Source: Clostridia bacterium (GTDB taxonomy: Bacteria > Bacillota > Clostridia > TANB77 > CAG-508). From it: a stretch of 37,613 nt of DNA. Positions 1-7,227 of this stretch are shown here, piece after piece (within the stretch, counting starts at the first letter, position 1; each line of letters begins with the position of its first letter). The DNA lies in assembly GCA_017477355.1 (NCBI GenBank), contig JAFUWA010000017.1:1-37613 (forward strand), given 5' to 3'. The position numbers were made by a program, and so were the translations under genes. A model generated the notes under the pieces. It was not told the DNA's origin. It saw only the letters and a list, made by a program, of their open reading frames with translations, and did no database searches.

Positions 1-621
1 GGTGATGGGAGCAAACTTTTAACAGATATAGGACTAGCTAAGTCTGTTATTCAAGCTGTAGTAGAAAATTCTTCTAAGCCAGTTACGTTAAAAATTCGAA
101 AAGGCTGGAGTAATGAACAATTAGTTTATAAAGAAATTGCGAAAATTGCGGAAGAAGAGGGAATTAAAATGATTGTGGTTCATGGAAGGACCAGACAAGA
201 ATTTTATTCTGGAAAAGCTGATTGGAATGCGATTAGAGAAGTAAAAGAGCTAGTAAATATTCCAGTAATTGCCAATGGGGATATTATAGATGAAGAAACA
301 GCGTTACAATGTTTCAAAGAGACAGGCTGTGATGGTATTATGATTGGAAGAGCAAGTCTAGGAAATCCATGGATTTTTAGTAGAATTAATCATTTTTTGG
401 AAACCGGAGAAAAACTTTTAGCAATTTCTGAGGAAGAAAGATTAGATGTTTTAAAAGAGCATTTTGAATTATTATTAAAAGATAAGGGAGAATATACAGC
501 AACAAGAGAAATTAGAAAATTTGTAGCTTGGTATGTAAAAGGAATACCAGATGCAAAGCGTTTTAAAGAGAAGATGAATACAATTGAAACAATAGACTCT
601 TTTTATAATTTATTTTTGTAA
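1..621 (+). CDS. dusB: tRNA-dihydrouridine synthase, 5'-truncated by window edge
   Basis: The reading frame is already open at base 1 and runs to the TAA at 619-621, so the first in-frame ATG (169) is internal and the gene starts upstream of the window. The visible part begins with GDGSKLLTD, which follows the catalytic cysteine region in DusB proteins, then LKIRKGW, VVHGRTRQEFYSGKADW, PVIANGDI and GIMIGRASLGNPW. These are the FMN/phosphate-binding strands of the TIM barrel, followed by the C-terminal helical domain. The family reduces specific uridines in tRNA with an FMN cofactor. The N-terminal third, including the catalytic Cys, is outside the window. A strong RBS for the next gene follows 2 bases after the stop, so the two are probably co-transcribed. 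Confidence 0.93.
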   Translation, partial: GDGSKLLTDIGLAKSVIQAVVENSSKPVTLKIRKGWSNEQLVYKEIAKIAEEEGIKMIVVHGRTRQEFYSGKADWNAIREVKELVNIPVIANGDIIDEETALQCFKETGCDGIMIGRASLGNPWIFSRINHFLETGEKLLAISEEERLDVLKEHFELLLKDKGEYTATREIRKFVAWYVKGIPDAKRFKEKMNTIETIDSFYNLFL

Positions 622-633
622 TGGAGGTAAAAT

Positions 634-1053
634 ATGGATAATGCAAGAATGGAAGAAATGGAAAAAAACGGAGTAGCTGATTATTGGGTAGCATTAAGAA
701 CATGGGTAAAAGATTTTTGGGTAAGAAATTATCCTTATCAATTTACGAAGAGTAATTTGAAAGAAATTGCTAATGAACAAATTGATGAAAGACTAGCATT
801 AAGAAATAGAGCTTTGCAAATAATGTCTACTGAAATAGAACAAATAATATCAGAAAAAGAATCAAGATTAGCACAAACAACAGAAAAAGAATTGTTGGAA
901 GGATCAGTGATGACTCTTTCTGAACAAGAGCATGAGATTATGAAGATGAAAGAAAGAATCATTGAAAGATTATATGAAGAAAATGCCACTCCTGCAATTT
1001 ACCAAGAGTTATCAGAAAAATCAAAGGAGCAAAATCAAAGAGAAGGAAAATAA
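634..1053 (+). CDS. Hypothetical charged helical protein, 139 aa
   Basis: ATG at 634 is preceded by a good RBS (ATGGAGGT at 621-628). The product is rich in Glu, Lys, Arg and Gln, has no signal peptide or membrane segment, and looks largely alpha-helical and possibly coiled-coil from residue 45 onward. The N-terminus contains an aromatic patch (DYWVALRTWVKDFWVRNYPYQF). I do not recognise the family. It is 12 bases downstream of dusB and is closed by the hairpin at 1065-1099. The gene is real on codon use and RBS, but no function can be assigned. Confidence 0.75.
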   Translation: MDNARMEEMEKNGVADYWVALRTWVKDFWVRNYPYQFTKSNLKEIANEQIDERLALRNRALQIMSTEIEQIISEKESRLAQTTEKELLEGSVMTLSEQEHEIMKMKERIIERLYEENATPAIYQELSEKSKEQNQREGK

Positions 1054-1064
1054 GAGGATAAAAC

Positions 1065-1101
1065 AAACCTCCTTGCATAAAATAAATGCAAGGAGGTTTT
1101 T
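1065..1101 (+). terminator. Terminator hairpin whose 3' arm contains an RBS
   Basis: A 14-bp perfect stem (AAACCTCCTTGCAT at 1065-1078, complementary arm 1086-1099) has a 7-base loop and runs into a short T tract at 1097-1101. The 3' arm contains AGGAGGT (1091-1097), an ideal Shine-Dalgarno sequence 7 bases before the TTG start of the next gene. The same element therefore looks like a terminator and a sequestered RBS. Confidence 0.75.
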
Positions 1102-1104
1102 GCT

Positions 1105-1696
1105 TTGAAAAAATACATAATTTTAATTATTATTTTTATTTTAATTTTTTTGTTTTTTTATTATAAAAATCAAAAACTGGGAAATACTATAATTAAGTTA
1201 AGTGATGAAAAGATTATTGAAAATATTTTAAATGGAAAACTAGATTATACAGCAAATGTTAAAGTAACAGTTTATAGTAATAAGAATGAAAATGAGTATC
1301 AATTGAAAATAAAAGAGAAGGGACAAAATACAATAATAGAAGGCTTAAAAGGAAAAGATATTTCGCGGTTTAAAAATAGAAAAAACAGGAGAAGATTTAA
1401 TTGTCAAAAATACGAAATTGAAATTAGAGAAGATTTATGAGAATTATCAAGAAATAACAGATAGTAGTTTGTTGTTAAGTTCTTTTGCAAATGATTACAA
1501 GAAGGCAAGTTATAAAGAAACGAAAGAAGAAAACGAAATTTTAATAAAAGTTACACTAAAGAATTATAATAAATACATAAAGTATAAAGAATTATATTTA
1601 GATAAAGATACTGGAATCCCATTAAAAATGGTCATAAGAGATAGTAGCAACAATCCTAAGATTATCATAGAATATACAAATATAGAAATATTATAA
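1105..1696 (+). CDS. GerS-related germination protein, needs +1 shift at CGGT 1366
   Basis: TTG start at 1105, set by AGGAGGT at 1091-1097. Residues 4-19 form one membrane anchor, with no lipobox cysteine seen. The rest is a beta-rich LolA/GerS-like domain with the pattern KLEKIYENYQEI followed by a C-terminal DKDTGIPLKMVIRDSSN. Read straight, the frame ends at 1440 in nonsense. Skipping C1366 gives Ser-Gly-Leu-Lys-Ile-Glu and an uninterrupted frame to 1696, 196 aa in all. The shifted site is codon 88, CGGT read as Gly. The family assignment is from overall pattern and is moderate. In Clostridioides difficile, GerS works with CwlD and PdaA in making spore-cortex muramic-lactam, and a pdaA-like gene in this window (26313-27096) is interrupted in the same way. 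Confidence 0.65.
1366..1369 (+). other. Recoding site 1: CGGT read as Gly (GerS-related)
   Basis: Preceding in-frame codon is TCG, following codon after the shift is TTA. In-frame CGG at 1366-1368; omission of C1366 gives GGT and restores the downstream frame that closes at 1696. Confidence 0.85.
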
Positions 1697-1751
1697 CTTA
1701 AAATATATTCAATAATTCTATTTTAATTGTAATAAATTAGGAGTGAATATT

Positions 1752-2096
1752 ATGGTAATAAAAAGAGGCGATATGTTTTATGCAGATTTAAGTCCAGTAA
1801 TTGGGTCAGAACAAGGAGGGATTAGACCAGTTTTAATCATTCAAAATGATACTGGAAATAAATATAGTCCAACAGTGATTGCAGCAGCAATTACGTCTCA
1901 AACGGGAAAGGCAAAACTACCAACTCATATAGAGATTTCTTCAAGCGAGAATGGCCTAAAATCGGATTCTGTTGTTTTAACAGAACAAATTAGGACAATC
2001 GACAAAAGTAGGCTTAAAGAGAAAATAGGGCATATTGAGGATGGAAAATTAATGGATAAAGTAAATGGAGCAATAGGTATTAGCTTCGGATTATAA
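1752..2096 (+). CDS. ndoA: MazF/PemK-family endoribonuclease (NdoA-like)
   Basis: Product of 114 aa from ATG 1752, which has TAGGAG at 1738-1743 at good spacing. The upstream GTG 1743 overlaps the RBS and is less likely. The sequence opens with the family signature [20 protein letters not shown] followed by [22 protein letters not shown] and [14 protein letters not shown], all typical of the EndoA/MazF SH3-like barrel that cleaves mRNA at short motifs. The length matches Bacillus NdoA (about 116 aa). No CopG/MazE-like antitoxin is encoded next to it: upstream is the GerS-related gene and downstream is a convergent terminator. It is either an orphan or its antitoxin lies elsewhere. Confidence 0.93.
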   Translation: MVIKRGDMFYADLSPVIGSEQGGIRPVLIIQNDTGNKYSPTVIAAAITSQTGKAKLPTHIEISSSENGLKSDSVVLTEQIRTIDKSRLKEKIGHIEDGKLMDKVNGAIGISFGL

Positions 2097-2101
2097 AAAA
2101 T

Positions 2102-2139
2102 AAAAAGGGGTTCATTTTAATTTTGAACTCCTTTTTATT
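2102..2139. terminator. Bidirectional terminator between convergent genes
   Basis: The stem AAAAAGGGGTTCA (2102-2114) pairs with TGAACTCCTTTTT (2124-2136) with one G-U pair. A-rich and T-rich flanks on the two sides suit termination of both the mazF-like gene (plus) and the small gene ending at 2140 (minus). Confidence 0.8.
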
Positions 2140-2412
2140 TTATCTTCCTTCATCATCTTGTTTTTTCTTAATATCTTTTTTTAAAACAGTAACACTATCT
2201 GAATAGTTTGAAAAGCCGGTTTTTGATTTTTCTTTTAAAACTCTTTCAACAACAGAAAATGCTTCTTGTGGATCAATGTTATTTTCTTGACGGAATTTCC
2301 AAAAATATTCTTTAGAATAAGCATTTCTTTTCCTTTTATCATCTAAATCATGAAATGCACGAATAGCGCCACATAGTTCTTGTTCAACTAATAATTCTTG
2401 TTCCAATGTCAT
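2140..2412 (-). CDS. Hypothetical protein, 90 aa
   Basis: Minus-strand gene with ATG at 2412-2410 and an RBS reading AAGGAGA (complement of 2419-2425). The product is charged, soluble and probably alpha-helical (MTLEQELLVEQELCGAIRAF at the start, lysine-rich tail KKDIKKKQDDEGR). There is no signal peptide and no recognised domain. It shares the terminator at 2102-2139 with the convergent mazF-like gene. Base composition is native (AT-rich). No function can be proposed. Confidence 0.65.
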   Translation of the reverse strand: MTLEQELLVEQELCGAIRAFHDLDDKRKRNAYSKEYFWKFRQENNIDPQEAFSVVERVLKEKSKTGFSNYSDSVTVLKKDIKKKQDDEGR

Positions 2413-2439
2413 AATAAATCTCCTTAAATAGAATTTATA

Positions 2440-2490
2440 AAAAAAGAAAAACCCATGTAGGGAAAAGAAAATAGCTTTTCTTTTTTTGTA
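2440..2490 (-). terminator. Probable minus-strand terminator after ORFan
   Basis: On the minus strand AGAAAA-GCTA-TTTTCT and a short CCC/GGG hairpin (CCCTACATGGG) run into TTTTTCTTTTTTT. It would end transcription of the GC-richer gene that stops at 2497. The stems are weak. Confidence 0.4.
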
Positions 2491-2496
2491 AATTGT

Positions 2497-3012
2497 TTAG
2501 ATGTGGACTTTTAATTTCAGGACCTCATCGGTTTCTTCCACGATGTCAAAAAATTTGATGAGGTGAGAATACACTTGTTTCTGTGTAAATACCCGATTGT
2601 TGCTTGCCAGAAAATCCCTGTTGAATAAGCTAGTAATATCAGCCTCAGTCTCATTATGCTCAATTGCATTAACTACTGTTTTTATAAAATACCAACCAAG
2701 GATTGCTTCCCATTCAGTATGACCAGTTCCTCTCCAGGCGGAAATCATTCCCAGAAGGGTGATTTTTTCCTTACAGTCGAGGGGATTGGTAAGAATAACC
2801 TTTTTTTGGTTTTCCTTATGGATTTTCCAACCATAATCATTGCTCATTAGGAGAATCCCAAGTCCGTCAAGACCATAATCATATGGTGCCTGGGTAGAAG
2901 ACTCCCCCTTGACAGAGGTGTTTTCCTCCTGAATAGTGGTGACAGTAGTTTCTTCTGGTACAATCGGAGACTCATTCTTTACTCTTTTCTTAAAAATCCG
3001 ATTCCAACTCAT
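2497..3012 (-). CDS. GC-richer ORFan, 171 aa, uses CGG as Arg
   Basis: ATG at 3012-3010, preceded on the minus strand by AGGAGGAATCAAG. The product is soluble. Residues 1-43 are low-complexity and Thr/Glu/Ser-rich; residues 44-171 look like a folded domain (DYGLDGLGILLMSNDYGW, then WEAILGWYFIKTVVNAIEH). I do not recognise the family. Its base composition is clearly higher in G+C than its neighbours (30/60 in the line at 2701). It contains two in-frame CGG codons (3000-2998 and 2595-2593) that must be read as ordinary Arg to keep the frame. It is isolated, with its own terminator, and is one of four such GC-richer single-gene cassettes here. Confidence 0.75.
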   Translation of the reverse strand: MSWNRIFKKRVKNESPIVPEETTVTTIQEENTSVKGESSTQAPYDYGLDGLGILLMSNDYGWKIHKENQKKVILTNPLDCKEKITLLGMISAWRGTGHTEWEAILGWYFIKTVVNAIEHNETEADITSLFNRDFLASNNRVFTQKQVYSHLIKFFDIVEETDEVLKLKVHI

Positions 3013-3182
3013 CTTGATTCCTCCTTGTGCACTTGCACAGCTCTTATGTTGATTTGCTACTGATGAAACGGAGTAAACAGCGAATCATCGCTTTCTATTA
3101 TATCATGTTTACATAAAAATGTCAAAGAATTAGTAATTTCTTCCAATTCTACTCACTAAGATAAAAATATTTTGCCAAAAAA

Positions 3183-3208
3183 AAGACTTAGTTACAAAAC
3201 TAAGTCTT
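3183..3208 (-). terminator. Minus-strand terminator
   Basis: A perfect 11-bp stem, AAGACTTAGTT (3183-3193) with AACTAAGTCTT (3198-3208), loop ACAA. On the minus strand it is followed by eight T residues (complement of the A run ending at 3184). It lies downstream of the decayed minus-strand gene, whose possible C-terminus reads into it. Confidence 0.75.
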
Positions 3209-3245
3209 GGTACGATAGCGGAAGACGTATGCGAAATCTGCTAGG
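3192..3245 (-). pseudogene. Possible C-terminal fragment of FGE-like protein
   Basis: The minus strand reads Ser-Arg-Phe-Arg-Ile-Arg-Leu-Pro-Leu-Ser-Tyr and stops at 3192-3194, directly in the terminator stem. Formylglycine-enzyme-like domains commonly end in a pattern like GFRxxLPxSY, so this may be the detached end of the decayed gene at 3366-3950. The stretch is short, so the call is tentative. Confidence 0.35.
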
Positions 3246-3290
3246 CACAAAAATCTATATTTAAACGTTTTAAACGTAGGTATTGCAATA

Positions 3291-3322
3291 AATTATAAAA
3301 TGTGCTTGAACATTTTATAATT
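3291..3322. repeat. 12-bp AT-rich inverted repeat
   Basis: AATTATAAAATG (3291-3302) and CATTTTATAATT (3311-3322) are a perfect inverted repeat with an 8-base loop. It lies between the two fragments of the decayed gene. It may be a remnant of an insertion or a regulatory hairpin; no transposase is present. Confidence 0.6.
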
Positions 3323-3365
3323 TTGTATATTTATAATATAGCCAAAATCTTATGCAAAAGTTATT

Positions 3366-3950
3366 TTAGATAAATGATTGGACGGAAAGAAAATAATTAT
3401 CCCCTAAATTATTTATATTACATATTGTATCTTGAGATGTACCCTTGTTATTAAGAGTGTTATTCATAATCTTTGTTGAATAATTTGCTTCTCCAAATTG
3501 CTGTAAAAACAAAATAGCTGTATCACATGAACTATTCATTAAATCACTATAAAACACATTGCTATCATACATTTCTCTAGATAATTTAGCAGATTGTAAT
3601 TGTGTTACATAATTATATACAACATCTTCTGCTTCAGTTCTAATTGTGGTCGTCCTTGCTTCGTATCTTCCTATATAATATCCATTATTGTTATTTGTAC
3701 TAGTTATAAATTGTCTTATATCTTTCGCTGTTGAAGTTTTATTATTTTCTATGCTCCCTTCTCTACATGTATCCTCTTCGATACACCAATTTAAATCATC
3801 ATCTTGTTCTATTGGAATAGGAACATTACGAGTTTCTAATCCTGTCCAATACGAGTATGTATAAAAGGAATATCTGTTTAAATTTATTATTTTTTCACTC
3901 TTGTTTAAATCTGTATATATCTCTTCATTTATTAATATTATTACATATAT
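3366..3950 (-). pseudogene. Remnant of formylglycine-enzyme-like (C-type-lectin-fold) protein
   Basis: The minus-strand frame is open for 194 codons from 3950 to the stop at 3366, but has no start at its head and a degenerate end. It contains GYYIGRYEA, then DVVYNYVTQLQSAKLSREMY and DTAILFLQQFGE...YSTK, with CNINNLGDN where intact relatives have CNIYDMASN followed by a TTE and RGG stretch. This pattern is typical of the SUMF1/FGE-like domain found in surface proteins of gut Clostridia, often behind a prepilin-like N-terminus. The N-terminal part and most of the C-terminal part are missing, so it is a decayed gene. No CGG codon is involved here, in contrast to the recoded genes. Family assignment is from memory of the motif order. 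Confidence 0.6.
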
Positions 3951-3980
3951 TCAAAAAATTTACAATTTTTCTTCAATAAA

Positions 3981-4022
3981 AAAACGAACTTATTTAAAAT
4001 TTATTTCAAATAAGTTCGTTTT
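3981..4022 (-). terminator. Terminator of tRNA-Leu transcript
   Basis: AAAACGAACTTATTT (3981-3995) and AAATAAGTTCGTTTT (4008-4022) form a 15-bp stem. On the minus strand it is followed by a T run (complement of 3978-3984), just downstream of tRNA-Leu. Confidence 0.85.
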
Positions 4023-4030
4023 ACTATCAT

Positions 4031-4113
4031 TGGTGCGGGTGAGAGGACTTGAACCCCCACGGTCTCCCACTAGATCCTAAGTCTAGCGCGTCTGCCAGTT
4101 TCGCCACACCCGC
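4031..4113 (-). tRNA. tRNA-Leu (anticodon UAG)
   Basis: The minus strand has a class II tRNA: acceptor GCGGGTG (4113-4107) pairs with CACCCGC (4041-4035), discriminator A, encoded CCA (4033-4031). The anticodon arm CTAGA-CTTAGGA-TCTAG gives anticodon TAG, and there is a long variable arm and a GGTTCAAGTCC T-arm. A terminator follows at once. Confidence 0.97.
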
Positions 4114-4189
4114 AATTGATAATACTAATATTACCACTTTGGAATCAGATTGTCAAGAGTTTGATAGCAAAAAAATTCAAGATTACGTA

Positions 4190-4218
4190 TTGAAAAATCC
4201 AATATTTTCTAGTATAAT
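4190..4218 (+). promoter_or_regulatory. SigA-type promoter for asnS
   Basis: TTGAAA (4190-4195), 17-bp spacer, TATAAT (4213-4218). Transcription would start near 4225, leaving a short leader of about 24 bases. That supports ATG 4249, not GTG 4228, as the asnS start. Confidence 0.8.
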
Positions 4219-4248
4219 ATCTTTGTTGTGAAAGGGAGAAGAAAGAAT

Positions 4249-5637
4249 ATGGAATGTGAGATTAAAGATTTTTTTGCCAATCCAGAAAACTTCTATGGAA
4301 AAGAAGTAACAATATCTGGATGGATTAGAACAGTTAGAGACTCAAAAACATTTGGATTTTTGGAAATTAACGATGGAAGTTTTTTTAAGAATGTACAAGT
4401 TGTTTTTGATGATAAATTAGAAAATTTTGAAAAAATATGTAAACTAACAATTGCTTCAACAGTTAGTGTAACAGGTGATTTTGTAAAAACAGAGAATGCA
4501 AAACAAGCATTTGAAATTCACGCAAATAAAGTAGAAATTTTAGGAGAGGCTGATAGCGATTATCCACTTCAAAAGAAACGTCATAGTTTTGAATATTTAA
4601 GAACAATTGCACATTTGCGTCCACGTACAAATACATTTAGTGCAATTTTCAGAATTAGAAGTGTGGCAGCTTTTGCAATTCATGAATATTTCCAAAATAA
4701 TGGGTATGTTTATGTCCATACGCCAATTATTACTTGTGCAGACTGTGAAGGATCTGCTGAAATGTTTAAATTAACAACAATGAATTTAAGAGAGCCATTA
4801 CCAGTTGACGAAGAAGGAAAAACAGATTTTTCTCAAGACTTATTTGGAAAAGAAACATATATTACTGGTTCAGGTCAATTACATGGTGAAACTTTTGCTG
4901 CAGCATTTAGAAAAATTTATACTTTTGGACCAACACTTCGTTCTGAAAACTCTAATACCAAAACACATGCAAATGAATTTTGGATGATTGAGCCAGAAAT
5001 TTCTTTCTGCGATTTAGAGCAACTAATGGATATTGAAGAAGACTGCTTGAAATATATTGTTCAAAAAGTAATGGAAAGATGTCCAGAAGAAATTGATTTT
5101 TGTGATCAATTTATTGAAAAAGGGCTAAAAGAAAAATTAAATAAATTACTAAATTCCTCTTTTGTTAGAATTGACCATAAAGAAGCAATCGATATTTTGA
5201 AAAAAGCAGACAGAACTTGGGAATTTGAGCCAGAATATGGAGAAGACTTAGCTAAAGAACACGAAAAATATATTACAGAATATTTCAATGGACCTGTATT
5301 TGTTAAGAATTGGCCAAAAGATATTAAATCATATTATATGAAATTAAATCCAGATGGAAAAACTGTAGCTGCAGTCGACTTAGAAGTTCCTGGAGCTGGA
5401 GAAATTATGGGTGGTTCTCAAAGAGAGGATGACTTAGAAAAACTTCAAAAAGTAATGAAAGAAAGAGGTATGAAGGAAGACCAAATTTATTGGTATATGG
5501 ATTTGAGAAGATATGGTACAAACGTACATGCAGGATTTGGACTTGGTTTTGAAAGATTATTAATGTACTTAACAGGAATGGAAAATATTAGAGATGTTAT
5601 TCCATATCCAAGAACGCCAAATAATTGTGATTTTTAA
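4249..5637 (+). CDS. asnS: Asparaginyl-tRNA synthetase
   Basis: Charges tRNA-Asn with asparagine. The start is ATG 4249, with AAGGGAGAAG just upstream. The 462-aa product has an N-terminal OB-fold anticodon-binding domain (VTISGWIRTVRDSKTFGFLE near residues 17-36) and a class II catalytic core. Motif 2 is visible in GPTLRSENSNTKTHANEFWM, with the substrate loop GSAEMFKLTT and TGSGQLHGETFA before it. Motif 3 is GFGLGFERLLMYLTGM, and the protein ends IPYPRTPNNCDF. The TxxH...FWMIEPE pattern is that of AsnRS, not AspRS. It is monocistronic, between its own SigA promoter and the hairpin at 5662-5699. No in-frame CGG codon was found. Confidence 0.97.
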   Translation: MECEIKDFFANPENFYGKEVTISGWIRTVRDSKTFGFLEINDGSFFKNVQVVFDDKLENFEKICKLTIASTVSVTGDFVKTENAKQAFEIHANKVEILGEADSDYPLQKKRHSFEYLRTIAHLRPRTNTFSAIFRIRSVAAFAIHEYFQNNGYVYVHTPIITCADCEGSAEMFKLTTMNLREPLPVDEEGKTDFSQDLFGKETYITGSGQLHGETFAAAFRKIYTFGPTLRSENSNTKTHANEFWMIEPEISFCDLEQLMDIEEDCLKYIVQKVMERCPEEIDFCDQFIEKGLKEKLNKLLNSSFVRIDHKEAIDILKKADRTWEFEPEYGEDLAKEHEKYITEYFNGPVFVKNWPKDIKSYYMKLNPDGKTVAAVDLEVPGAGEIMGGSQREDDLEKLQKVMKERGMKEDQIYWYMDLRRYGTNVHAGFGLGFERLLMYLTGMENIRDVIPYPRTPNNCDF

Positions 5638-5661
5638 AAATATAATAAAGAGTAAAAAGGG

Positions 5662-5699
5662 TAATATAGAACGGAAAAGTTCTATATTATTCTTTTTTT
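5662..5699 (+). terminator. Rho-independent terminator of asnS
   Basis: TAATATAGAAC (5662-5672), loop GGAAAA, GTTCTATATTA (5679-5689), then a T-rich tract to 5699. Confidence 0.9.
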
Positions 5700-5736
5700 G
5701 ATGTAATAAATAAAGAAGGGGAAAATAAAATTAACT

Positions 5737-6315
5737 ATGAGTATTTTAGAAATTGGGTTAATTGGATTAGGGCTTGCAATGGATGCTTTTGCAGTTTCCG
5801 TCTGTAAAGGTCTTTCTATGAAAAAATTTGATGTTAAAAAGATGATAATTATTGGTTTATATTTTGGACTTTTCCAGTTTTTAATGCCTGTTATAGGCTA
5901 TTTTTTAGGAAATAGCTTCGAAGAAATTGTGAAAAGTGTTGACCATTGGATTGCGTTTACTTTACTTGGACTAATTGGTATGAGCATGATAAAAGATTCT
6001 TTTGATGATGAGGTAGAAAAAAGAAATGACAAAATAGATTTTAAAACAATGCTATTTCTTGCTATAGCTACAAGCATTGACGCACTTGCAGTTGGGATTA
6101 CATTTGCATTTTATCATGTCAATCTTCTTATCTCCTCAAGCTTTATTGGAGTGATAACATTTGCCTTATCAAGTATTGGCGTTAGGTTAGGATTTCAATT
6201 TGGAGATAAGTTTCAGAATAAAGCAGAATTAGTGGGCGGAATGATACTAATATTAATAGGTTTTAAAATTTTACTGGAAGATTTAGGAGTTATTTCCTTT
6301 CATTTGATAAAATAA
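5737..6315 (+). CDS. mntP: Manganese efflux pump MntP
   Basis: A 192-aa polytopic membrane protein with six hydrophobic segments in two related halves. Each half has the acidic membrane motif of MntP: GLAMDAFAVSVCKGL near residue 13 and ATSIDALAVGITFAF near residue 111. The conserved aspartates there are thought to coordinate Mn2+. The family exports excess manganese. ATG 5737 has a purine-rich stretch (AAGAAGGGG) upstream at slightly long spacing. The 100-base leader shows no recognisable yybP-ykoY manganese riboswitch, so the control is unknown. The gene stands alone. Confidence 0.93.
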   Translation: MSILEIGLIGLGLAMDAFAVSVCKGLSMKKFDVKKMIIIGLYFGLFQFLMPVIGYFLGNSFEEIVKSVDHWIAFTLLGLIGMSMIKDSFDDEVEKRNDKIDFKTMLFLAIATSIDALAVGITFAFYHVNLLISSSFIGVITFALSSIGVRLGFQFGDKFQNKAELVGGMILILIGFKILLEDLGVISFHLIK

Positions 6316-6596
6316 TTTGATTGTCGATAAAATTTGACAGCAAAGTTTAAGATATTTTACAAGTAAAAAAATAATGCAAACAATGTTTTTAAGTTCTGAA
6401 AAATATGTAAAACATTCTTTACAATTGCTGAAAATAGCTTGATTCATGGATTAATCTGTAGTAAATTAATAACGTAACAACAATTTGCTGGCAAGCTAAA
6501 TGTGTTATGGTATTTTTAAAGTTGGCCCTCAAGTATGGGGGAAGACTTTGAAAAGAGGGGTAAGGGCTTCACAAGCATCAACAGGAGGTAACATCT
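6316..6596 (+). other. Gene-free leader with possible RNA structure
   Basis: The first ~200 bases are AT-rich with nothing I recognise. From about 6519 composition rises: GCCCT (6523-6527) can pair with AGGGC around 6564-6568, enclosing a G-rich stretch (GGGGGAAGAC, GAGGGG), just before AGGAGGT (6582-6588). This could be a structured 5' leader for the secreted ORFan; no known riboswitch class is recognised. Confidence 0.35.
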
Positions 6597-7049
6597 ATGA
6601 AGAAAACAAACCTTATTCGGATTCTGTCACTGGTGATGGCAATGGTGCTGTGCTTTTCCATGACGGCTGTGACCGCGTTTGCTGCTGAAGATAACGATGC
6701 ACCAGTCTCTAGTTCTGCAACTCCCAGTGAGCCTGTACGGTCTATTGGAGATACTCTGGTTGCGGGAAGCAAAGATTTGGTCAACACATGCACAATATCG
6801 TTAAACTTGAGTAGCGGAAACTGGTCTGCAGATTTTCTGGTCAAAATTGTGGGAAATCCTGGTGCGCATTATGAGGTAAGAATGACTACTCCTGGAGGCT
6901 CAACATCCACATCGTATATTTATTCTAACACTGGCTATAACAATATGGTGACTTTGGTATATGCTAGTGCAGGAACATATACGTTTGAGTTTACGAGACT
7001 TTCAGGGAGCGCGTCCACTGCGACAGCAACTGCCAAAATTTGTGACTAA
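6597..7049 (+). CDS. GC-richer secreted ORFan, 150 aa
   Basis: ATG 6597 follows ACAGGAGGTAACATCT, a very strong RBS. Residues 1-29 form a classical signal peptide (basic start KKTNLIR, hydrophobic core LSLVMAMVLCFSM, cleavage near AFA-A). The mature part begins with a Ser/Thr/Pro/Asp-rich stretch and continues as a beta-rich domain of about 95 aa (ISLNLSSGNWSADFLVKIVG to FEFTRLSGSASTATATAK), resembling an extracellular beta-sandwich. It has no anchor, so it is probably released. The function is unknown. Base composition is far above the surroundings (31/60 in the line at 6661). It has two in-frame CGG codons (6618-6620, 6738-6740) used as Arg; a +1 shift at the first would hit a stop within a few codons. 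Confidence 0.8.
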   Translation: MKKTNLIRILSLVMAMVLCFSMTAVTAFAAEDNDAPVSSSATPSEPVRSIGDTLVAGSKDLVNTCTISLNLSSGNWSADFLVKIVGNPGAHYEVRMTTPGGSTSTSYIYSNTGYNNMVTLVYASAGTYTFEFTRLSGSASTATATAKICD

Positions 7050-7105
7050 AAAACTATAAATATTTCATTATCCAATGTAAGTAAGTAAATCATGAGCCCT
7101 TATCC

Positions 7106-7150
7106 TATGGAGAGCAATTCGTAGAGTTGCTCTCCATAAACATTTTTATA
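7106..7150 (+). terminator. Terminator of secreted ORFan
   Basis: A 12-bp perfect stem, TATGGAGAGCAA (7106-7117) with TTGCTCTCCATA (7127-7138), followed by a T-rich tract. Confidence 0.85.
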
Positions 7151-7227
7151 TTCTTTTTTATAAATTTGATTGAACCATGGAAATTTTTTTAGTAAAATAA
7201 TTCCAAGAAAACAAAGGAGAAAATAAT

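Noticed and set aside
1743..1751. GTG 1743 as start of the MazF-like protein
   Set aside because: It overlaps the Shine-Dalgarno sequence; ATG 1752 has correct spacing and begins at the usual family start.
5640..5736. yybP-ykoY manganese riboswitch before mntP
   Set aside because: The short leader is taken up mostly by the asnS terminator and shows none of the conserved loops.
6500..6688. 62-codon plus-strand frame at 6500
   Set aside because: It overlaps the strong RBS and signal peptide of the secreted ORFan in another frame and has no RBS of its own.
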